From assembly GCA_900554165.1 (NCBI GenBank), contig USGR01000013.1:1-11757 (forward strand): DNA of 11,757 bases, in the 5' to 3' direction. Positions 5,516-11,757 of this stretch are shown in pieces. Both the position numbers and the translations under genes were made by a program. How positions within the stretch are numbered: the first letter of the stretch is position 1; the number at the start of each line of letters is the position of its first letter. The notes under the pieces are model-generated. The model saw only the letters and a program-made list of their open reading frames with translations, was not told where the DNA came from and did no database searches. Origin of the DNA: an uncultured Oscillospiraceae bacterium. GTDB lineage: Bacteria; Bacillota_A; Clostridia; Oscillospirales; Acutalibacteraceae.

Positions 5516-7999
5516 GTGAAAGGAAAGACAAAGCTTAAATACCGTGTATTAAGCGCTGTTATGGCTGCCCTTACGGCATTTACAATGCTGCCGGCATCAA
5601 TCATAACATATGCGATTCAAAGCGGTTCGGACAGCACTGACGTTAAACCAGATGTATGTGTGCGCTGGCAGCCAGCAGAGGAAAGCGCAAAAACAGGGGA
5701 AACAGCAACAGTAAATTTAAGCGCATCGCTTAATTCTGACAGTGAGAGCATCGTAGAAAGCGCGGAGGCAAAAATATCACTTACACGTCAAGAAGCTTCA
5801 GCGTTTCAGCAGTTCAGAGATGAAAACGGCAAGCTCGATTATGAAACTGGAATACTTTCTAACGAAAGTGCAGCTATAAATATTGAGCTAAAAGACGACG
5901 GAGGAGTAAATATTTGCTTTAGATTGGATAACGCTAATCCGACTGTAACAAGTAAATTTACATTTAAATCATGGAGCAAAACTACCGCACCTTTTAGCAT
6001 AGACGTAAGCGACGATGACATAGTTATTTCTCCGACGCTAAAAGAAGGAGCGTCCGGAGAGCCGTTGCTGCAGAAAAAAGGCGGAAGCTGTCAAATGGGC
6101 GCTTCTTTTAATTGGGAAATAGCGGCCGAAGCAAAATCGGAAAATGTTAAAATATTAAACGGCGGCGTTTCGGACTTTGCCTTTAATCTCATTTCAGATT
6201 CGCAGAACAAAGCTGAAACGGGAGTTATTTATACACAAATTCAGACTTTTAAAGTTACTCTTAAGCTTCCGGAAGGCATATATCTTCCGGAGGGCGATTA
6301 TTCATATTTACCGTCAAACGGGCATATAACTGCGGACGGTGCATCGGTTGCGTCTATAATAGGACTGCCGGCGGATGCAAAGGTGAGAAATGTAGTCAGC
6401 GCCGATATGTCGACGCTTGAGTTTGAAATAGTACGAACACCGGAAGCATTTACAAAAATTACAGAGCTGCCCGACCTTGACTGCGAAATTATGCTATTGG
6501 GAAGCGCTCTGATATTGCGCGAAAATGACATTTCAAAGGATGATGCGAGGGTATTGCTGTCGGTGCAAATGGACGCCGTTTCGCTTGCCGGCGACGAATA
6601 TACCTGTCAAGGGAGCGCGCAGGCGGATATTTCTGTTTACATAGAGAGCGAGAGTGCAGAAAACAGCGCCGATGCATTGTATGAAACGACGGCAAGCGCT
6701 GCCAAAAAAGCTGCTCGTACAGCAGCGGTGCAAAACGGATTAATCTCAGCACAGAGCAGCAATAATACAGCAACCCCTTATGCAAACGAGCCTGAATATA
6801 TCCGCATTGACAGCTACCGAGAGGCATACAGCCAGAAAATATTCTGGGTAGACAACAACAACGAGACCGGAATACGACCCAGTGCTGATAAGTATACAGC
6901 GCCAAAGCTCTATTTTTCTATGGACGGCGGCGGATTTAAAGAGCTTACTAAGTCAAATTTGGCCGATTTAGGCCTTAGCAATTACCCAAGCATAAGTATA
7001 GACGCACGCAGCGGGGTGGGAAGCTATACATTATCAATAGGTTCAAATACGTTGCCGACACAGGTAACATATGTAGATAAATACGGCGATGAAACTTCAC
7101 ACACAGTAGAATGGAAAATCACGCCTCAGCAAACAGACGGATACAGCCTTGTGGAAGTAACGCCGGATAACTTAAGTGAATATCAGGGCATTTCGCAGAC
7201 CGGCTGGTACTACATATTAAATTTCGATTTTTCCTTTTATCTCCGCATGAGGTGGGGAAATCTCGGTCAGGCGCCGGGCATAAGCAACGCTATATTAGAG
7301 CATTTTCAGTTTGTCGCTTCTATTAGAGGCACAACTCATGACTATAAGCTGAGCGATATAGACGACGCCATAGATATTGTGATTGACCCTTCATCAGACC
7401 CAGACAATCCAACATCCGGTACTATGATTATAAATGACGTCTGGAAATACAATATAGACGGCTCGCAGATATCGTATTCTGTGGAGGAAATAAAGGGCGG
7501 AGGCGGGAGGATAACCATTCCGTCGTTAGACAAGGGCGACTATTTTGTATTATCATATGATAATTCCGCTGCACCGAACTTCGGCTCGGTTACCGATAAA
7601 ATTCACAGCGGCGGAACTATGTATCTGACGCTGACGGGCATAAAAAATTACAGCGCAGACAAGGTGTGGCTGGACGGCGGCTCAGATGAAATAAAGACAG
7701 GGCGCCCGACCGGCGAGTTCCAGCTTTGGAGGTATAGAAGCGGCAGCAGCTATACAACTGCGGCGCCGGTAAGAAATGCTGACGGCACCATTGTCACAAC
7801 CACATTGGATATCGCACAAAACAGCCAAAATATAAGCCATGAGGCTTTAACAAAGTACGACCCTGAGGGGTACGAATATATTTATGTTGCAAGGGAATAT
7901 TTAGACGCTACGACGGTTAACGGTGAAGACGCGCGAAGCTATGAGCAGGTCTTCGGAAGTGGACGGAACTATCACGGACAGAGTCGATGTAGATGGTGA
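5516..7999 (+). CDS. Giant Cna-B-type surface protein, 5' part (signal peptide, head, first stalk domain up to frameshift)
   Basis: GTG start with a strong AAGGAG site. As read the product is 827 aa, but about the last 15 residues are out-of-frame. Residues 1-33 are a Sec signal peptide (basic start, hydrophobic core, likely cleavage after T-Y-A33). Residues about 40-400 form an unrecognised beta-rich, acidic region. A low-complexity Ala/Ser/Asn linker covers about 385-420. From about 435 a Cna-B-like or Ig-like head begins with FWVDNNNETG. The first clear stalk domain starts near residue 712 (K716-V-W, then KYDPEGYEY and VARE with Glu794). Its final strand with the expected Asn is found only in the next frame. 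This is a secreted, probably wall-attached adhesin or structural protein. Its ligand cannot be inferred. GC content is visibly higher than in the lipoprotein genes. Confidence 0.85.
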   Translation: MKGKTKLKYRVLSAVMAALTAFTMLPASIITYAIQSGSDSTDVKPDVCVRWQPAEESAKTGETATVNLSASLNSDSESIVESAEAKISLTRQEASAFQQFRDENGKLDYETGILSNESAAINIELKDDGGVNICFRLDNANPTVTSKFTFKSWSKTTAPFSIDVSDDDIVISPTLKEGASGEPLLQKKGGSCQMGASFNWEIAAEAKSENVKILNGGVSDFAFNLISDSQNKAETGVIYTQIQTFKVTLKLPEGIYLPEGDYSYLPSNGHITADGASVASIIGLPADAKVRNVVSADMSTLEFEIVRTPEAFTKITELPDLDCEIMLLGSALILRENDISKDDARVLLSVQMDAVSLAGDEYTCQGSAQADISVYIESESAENSADALYETTASAAKKAARTAAVQNGLISAQSSNNTATPYANEPEYIRIDSYREAYSQKIFWVDNNNETGIRPSADKYTAPKLYFSMDGGGFKELTKSNLADLGLSNYPSISIDARSGVGSYTLSIGSNTLPTQVTYVDKYGDETSHTVEWKITPQQTDGYSLVEVTPDNLSEYQGISQTGWYYILNFDFSFYLRMRWGNLGQAPGISNAILEHFQFVASIRGTTHDYKLSDIDDAIDIVIDPSSDPDNPTSGTMIINDVWKYNIDGSQISYSVEEIKGGGGRITIPSLDKGDYFVLSYDNSAAPNFGSVTDKIHSGGTMYLTLTGIKNYSADKVWLDGGSDEIKTGRPTGEFQLWRYRSGSSYTTAAPVRNADGTIVTTTLDIAQNSQNISHEALTKYDPEGYEYIYVAREYLDATTVNGEDARSYEQVFGSGRNYHGQSRCRW

Positions 8000-10900
8000 A
8001 CTCGTGGACACTACCGAACCGCGCCCAAACGGCAACACGTTTCTGTATGACGGGGGAACCATCTCTAACCGTATTACGGACACGGTTGCCGCATCGGCAA
8101 CAAAAGTATGGAAAGCAGCAGCGTTTCAGTCGGAATTTGAAGACATAAAAATAGAGCTCATACTGCAGTCACGTGTCCGCGGCAGCAATGATGAATGGAA
8201 TAATACGGGTGAAAAAGAGGTAATAGACGGCTTTTTCGCAGAGAATTTGTCATATACGGTGAGCCGCAATATGCCGGAGTATGATATGCTGGGCAGAGCG
8301 CTGGAATACCGCTGGATAGAACAAGCGGTTTATCAGGGAGAGGGCAGCACCGATAACCTTCTCACATGGCTTGGCGACAGCGGCAGCTTCACGCTAAAAC
8401 AAAGCGACAGAGATATAAAATACAGCTCTGTCTCAGAAATACAGGGAGATAACAGTACTCTTATTACAAATTCTATAGCAAATACCATAGACTATGAGAC
8501 TATAAAGGTATGGCTTGACGCAGACGGTGAAAAAATTGATGCGCCCGACGGAGCTGATGCGACATTTAATATTTACCGCACAATAAGCGGTGAAGCCTTA
8601 GGCGAGCCTGTCGCTGCATTCACAATGGATGGAATTGCAGATGAAGATAAAACCCTTGTAAATGAAGAACTGGGAATATATGCCCAGGAGACAGAGCCGT
8701 GGGTTACGGTGGTCACCCCGCTTGACGAGTACGACGGTGAGGGCAGGCAATATGAGTATGTCCTGCTTGAAGTGAGCGGAAACATAGAATTTATTCCTAC
8801 ATATGAAACAACCCGCGACGATGACGGATATACCACTACGGTGTATAATGCGCCGGGCAAGGGCAACCGCATCATGGTGCGTAAGGCGTGGATTGACGAC
8901 AGCGATATACTGCATCGCCAGCCGGTTACCATTACCGTATATAATCGATATACGAATGAGGTAGTTAACAGCATTACGCTGGGCAACGGCGTTTGGCACG
9001 ATTGGGTAGGCATAGGCAACTTAGAACAAGAGGATGTATATATCCTTGAAACGAAGGTGGGCGAAACAGCAGTCCCGCTTACATCATATGCCATAAATTC
9101 CGGCCGTGAGCCAAACTATACATCACCGCAAATGCCGGACGAATATAACGGTGAAAGCGACGATGAATATACCGCCATACAGTATCAGACGGAATATCAC
9201 TATTATGAAGCCACTTACAGCCGCGAAGAGATTGCGGGCATTACGTTTTATACTGTTACAAACCGCAGGCTTGGAAATATAAATCTAACCGTGACTAAAA
9301 ATTGGGTGGACGGCGACGGCGAAAAGCGTCAGGAAATTCAGGCAGAGCTGGAAAGACTAAGCAGCAAGGGCGTAACGCTCTATCCGGCTTTGCGTCTGAA
9401 GTTCGCTGAGGATGATGTTCCATCCTATTATGAAATAAGCCGCAGCGGCGTAGGCAACTCTGATTATATTACTGTAGGAAATCATGACAATAGAGTGCCA
9501 ATACTCGACGGCGACGGCCAAAATGCTTCGTCTGACAGAGAGATAATACTGACAGAGGACACATCTGAATATAAATTTTTCGGTCTGCCGAAATATGACC
9601 GCAACGGTTCTGTTGTAAGATATGAAGTAGTGGAGATTTGGCTTGACGGCAATGGTGCAGTTGTTGATATTGAAACGATAGCGCAAAGTTATCCGGAGCT
9701 TTATGAGCTTATAAAGGAATATAATGTCGGATATGAAGAGACGGGGTATACTGTAGGGCATAAGCATGAAGCCGACAGCCAGTCTATAACGGTAACAAAC
9801 CGTCTGAGCGGCACAAAGAGCATAATGTGGCACAAGCAGTGGAATGATGATTATGTTTATTCATCCGGTCAGCGGCCCGATATTTACCTCAATATTTACA
9901 ATGAGGTACACACGTCAGATATTGATACTGCCGTTTCGCTTTACATAGCAAACTACAAGTGGACATATCTTGAAGAAGACCCCGCAGACGACCCAGACGG
10001 CTTGTATGATAAGCAGTTGCATTGGCACGCCGTGCTTGACGGCCTGCCGAAATATGACAGCTTAGGCTATGAAATAAAGTATTTTGCTGTAGAGCACACA
10101 TCAGTAAATGCCTCTGACTTTGACTATCTGCCGGTAGAGTACTCGGTGCCTGTAGCAGAAAATGAAGGACATATTGCTTCAATAGGAACTGAATACGAAA
10201 TCTCATCGCCGGACGGAATGAATTATGTCCGCAACGTACAGACACAGGAGAATTCGGACGTACCACACTATGCGCTTATTGAAAGCGGTACTTTTACAAA
10301 TAAGATATATCAAACGGTTACTATACGTGGACAAAAGCTGTGGACGTCACTGCCAAGCGGATATCCGAGGGTAGATTTGCCTACCGTTAAATTTACACTC
10401 TATCAGCAAACAGCGGGAAGCAGCGACAAAAAGAGTATTGCAACACTGGAAGTATCCGATTGGGCAAGCATTTACAGCAATGGATCGTATATTTTCCGCA
10501 TTGAATATATAGGCAAAAATACAATGACGGTTGACCCGGACGGGAATGTAATAATCAGCGGAGAAGAAGGCGCTTCAAAACTTCCAAAATATGATGGACG
10601 CGGAAGAATTTACAATTATGTCTTGGAAGAAAGCTCAATATCATGGCCAAACGGCGATAGTCCTGACAACAGCGATGTGTACAGAGACCCGGCAGTAAAT
10701 ACTTATCTTATAAGTAATACTTACGACAGTATAAAGGGAGCGCTGTCGGTAAAGAAATATTTATATCTTCCATTAGATGAAAACGGCTTGCCAAAGGCCT
10801 ATCCTTCTGTAATATTTGAGCTGTCACGCACATATACCAAATCTGATGGAAGCACTTCCATAAGGGATGTAGTAGAGTATATACAATGGTCGTCTGCGGA

Positions 10901-11757
10901 AGTAAAAGCGGCGTATGAAGCGAACAAGGAAGCGGTAGCATCAGGCGGCGGCATTGAAAAGGTGCTTACCTTTGAAAATCTCGAAATATATGCTCCAAAC
11001 GGCTCGGAGTATAATTATACAGTAACAGAGGTTAAAGACTATCTGGGCGGATATGACACATGGGCGTCAGCAGGAGATATAGCGGAAGGCGATATTGACG
11101 GCATTTTGACAGCCGACAATATGAAAGACTCGGTTTCAAGCCTTGCGGTGACGCTGAACAGCGACGACGGCAGGGGAGAAACCTCTCAAAGCGTGGCAAT
11201 AGCCGCTACCTTTGTGAATGCACCGCGTGATATCGACAGAGAAACAGTCATACTTACAGGTACAAAAACCTGGCGAGACTTTGACGACGCGTTCCAGATT
11301 AGGCCTCAGGATATAAGCATTACTCTGTCGCGCTATGCAAACGCACAGCCGGGGCAGGGCAACCAGATAGCTGAAGCAGTAGTAGATGAGAGCACATATA
11401 AAATCTCATGGGATAAAACAGATAAAAAGACATGGAAATATACAATTGAAGGTACGGCGGCAAACGAACTTGATGCTTATGCTCCGAACGGAATGACGTG
11501 GGAATATGTCGTGACTGAAAAATTACCCGACGGCAGTGTCTACACATCGTCGCCGGCAAACGGCAGAGTGGGCGAAAAGAGCCAGACAGGCAGCGAGATT
11601 GCAATGAATAATCTCACTAATTCCATACTTACGTCTGCATCTTACAGCAAGAGCTTTGTTGACACAGACGGGAAAATTATATCAGAAGACTATCTCGGCT
11701 TTGACATAAGCGTGTCGTTTGAGCTTCAGGTGGCGGAGCTAAACGGCAGTAATATAG
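7641..11757 (+). repeat. Array of nine complete and one partial Cna-B-like domains
   Basis: Domain starts are marked by a Lys before a Trp or other aromatic: codons at 7661, 8103, 8505, 8883, 9297, 9834, 10335, 10752, 11265 and 11649. The strand-end Asn codons are at 8067, 8469, 8847, 9261, 9798, 10299, 10716, 11217 and 11619. The Glu of the YxVxE-type strand lies at 7895, 8319, 8769, 9048, 9633, 10092, 10629, 11028 and 11517. In the Cna-B family Lys and Asn form an isopeptide bond with Glu as catalyst, so each unit could be covalently locked. The domains differ strongly in sequence and length (Lys to Asn about 114-167 residues), so this is an old array, not recent DNA repetition. Assignments by eye could be wrong for individual residues, least certainly in domain 4, which lacks the YD loop. 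Confidence 0.75.
7941..11757 (+). CDS. Giant Cna-B-type surface protein, 3' part (stalk domains), runs off window
   Basis: The +1 frame is open from 7905, after a TAG at 7902-7904, to the window end: over 1,280 codons with no stop. It continues the same protein. The upstream frame reads YEQVFG and this one picks up with EVDGTITD, so the junction lies at about 7949-7961. ATG 7941 is the first formal start but has no ribosome binding site, so independent translation is unlikely. The segment completes stalk domain 1 and contains domains 2-9 and the start of 10. Each begins with a K-x-W or similar strand. Many have the family's LPKYDxxG loop (for example at about 9585 and 10053) and a YxVxE strand, and each ends with a (T/S)N or VN strand. 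Combined with the upstream part, the protein exceeds 2,000 residues. The C-terminal anchor is outside the window. Confidence 0.85.
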   Translation, partial: MSRSSEVDGTITDRVDVDGELVDTTEPRPNGNTFLYDGGTISNRITDTVAASATKVWKAAAFQSEFEDIKIELILQSRVRGSNDEWNNTGEKEVIDGFFAENLSYTVSRNMPEYDMLGRALEYRWIEQAVYQGEGSTDNLLTWLGDSGSFTLKQSDRDIKYSSVSEIQGDNSTLITNSIANTIDYETIKVWLDADGEKIDAPDGADATFNIYRTISGEALGEPVAAFTMDGIADEDKTLVNEELGIYAQETEPWVTVVTPLDEYDGEGRQYEYVLLEVSGNIEFIPTYETTRDDDGYTTTVYNAPGKGNRIMVRKAWIDDSDILHRQPVTITVYNRYTNEVVNSITLGNGVWHDWVGIGNLEQEDVYILETKVGETAVPLTSYAINSGREPNYTSPQMPDEYNGESDDEYTAIQYQTEYHYYEATYSREEIAGITFYTVTNRRLGNINLTVTKNWVDGDGEKRQEIQAELERLSSKGVTLYPALRLKFAEDDVPSYYEISRSGVGNSDYITVGNHDNRVPILDGDGQNASSDREIILTEDTSEYKFFGLPKYDRNGSVVRYEVVEIWLDGNGAVVDIETIAQSYPELYELIKEYNVGYEETGYTVGHKHEADSQSITVTNRLSGTKSIMWHKQWNDDYVYSSGQRPDIYLNIYNEVHTSDIDTAVSLYIANYKWTYLEEDPADDPDGLYDKQLHWHAVLDGLPKYDSLGYEIKYFAVEHTSVNASDFDYLPVEYSVPVAENEGHIASIGTEYEISSPDGMNYVRNVQTQENSDVPHYALIESGTFTNKIYQTVTIRGQKLWTSLPSGYPRVDLPTVKFTLYQQTAGSSDKKSIATLEVSDWASIYSNGSYIFRIEYIGKNTMTVDPDGNVIISGEEGASKLPKYDGRGRIYNYVLEESSISWPNGDSPDNSDVYRDPAVNTYLISNTYDSIKGALSVKKYLYLPLDENGLPKAYPSVIFELSRTYTKSDGSTSIRDVVEYIQWSSAEVKAAYEANKEAVASGGGIEKVLTFENLEIYAPNGSEYNYTVTEVKDYLGGYDTWASAGDIAEGDIDGILTADNMKDSVSSLAVTLNSDDGRGETSQSVAIAATFVNAPRDIDRETVILTGTKTWRDFDDAFQIRPQDISITLSRYANAQPGQGNQIAEAVVDESTYKISWDKTDKKTWKYTIEGTAANELDAYAPNGMTWEYVVTEKLPDGSVYTSSPANGRVGEKSQTGSEIAMNNLTNSILTSASYSKSFVDTDGKIISEDYLGFDISVSFELQVAELNGSNI

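Noticed and set aside
6489..6905. Long open frames on the - strand within the adhesin gene (also near 8573-9094 and 9357-9833)
   Set aside because: They are shadows of a well-supported + strand gene, with low-complexity or Ser/Cys-rich products and no ribosome binding sites or family resemblance.
5516..11757. Two separate genes in place of one frameshifted adhesin gene
   Set aside because: The Lys/Glu and the Asn of the same Cna-B domain lie on either side of the frame change, and the second frame has no start with a ribosome binding site.

Overview
The window looks like a chromosomal segment from a low-to-mid GC Gram-positive bacterium, most likely a gut-type member of Clostridia. This rests on AT-rich intergenic DNA, strong AGGAG-type ribosome binding sites, a Gram-positive style lipoprotein signal, and a very large secreted protein built from Cna-B-like stalk domains. 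No rRNA, tRNA, transposase, integrase or CRISPR array is visible.

Region 1 (1-4156, + strand) is a tandem array of at least four paralogous lipoproteins. Only the last 54 codons of the first copy are inside the window. The next three (428-1603, 1640-2815, 2848-3996) have about 30-bp gaps and repeat the same leader before each start codon. All three share a lipobox with Cys24 and the motifs FWCPYYR, QPNH and G(P/A)E, which resemble DUF4855-type (TIM-barrel, glycosidase-like) proteins. The third copy has lost its normal C-terminus through what looks like a single-base deletion. The array ends at a strong bidirectional terminator.

Region 2 (4161-4664) is a small regulatory module. A 71-aa XRE/HTH_3 repressor is encoded on the - strand. 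Divergent from it lies a textbook sigma-A promoter (TTGACA, 17 bp, TATAAT) that carries two near-identical operator-like palindromes. No credible ORF follows this promoter. Instead there is about 220 nt of potentially structured sequence ending in a good intrinsic terminator. The simplest reading is a repressor-controlled small RNA, and this is the most unusual part of the window.

Region 3 (4665-5515) is AT-rich and non-coding. It holds several hairpins and one clear orphan terminator (5176-5222), then a long leader in front of the next gene.

Region 4 (5516-11757 and beyond) encodes one giant secreted surface protein: signal peptide, a head of roughly 680 residues, then at least nine complete and one partial Cna-B-like domains. 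The reading frame shifts once, near 7950, inside the first stalk domain. From 7905 the new frame stays open to the window edge. Each complete stalk domain keeps a Lys/Glu/Asn set of the kind used for intramolecular isopeptide bonds. The Asn of one domain and the Lys of the next are exactly 12 residues apart at seven consecutive junctions. The C-terminus, including any sortase signal, is outside the window.
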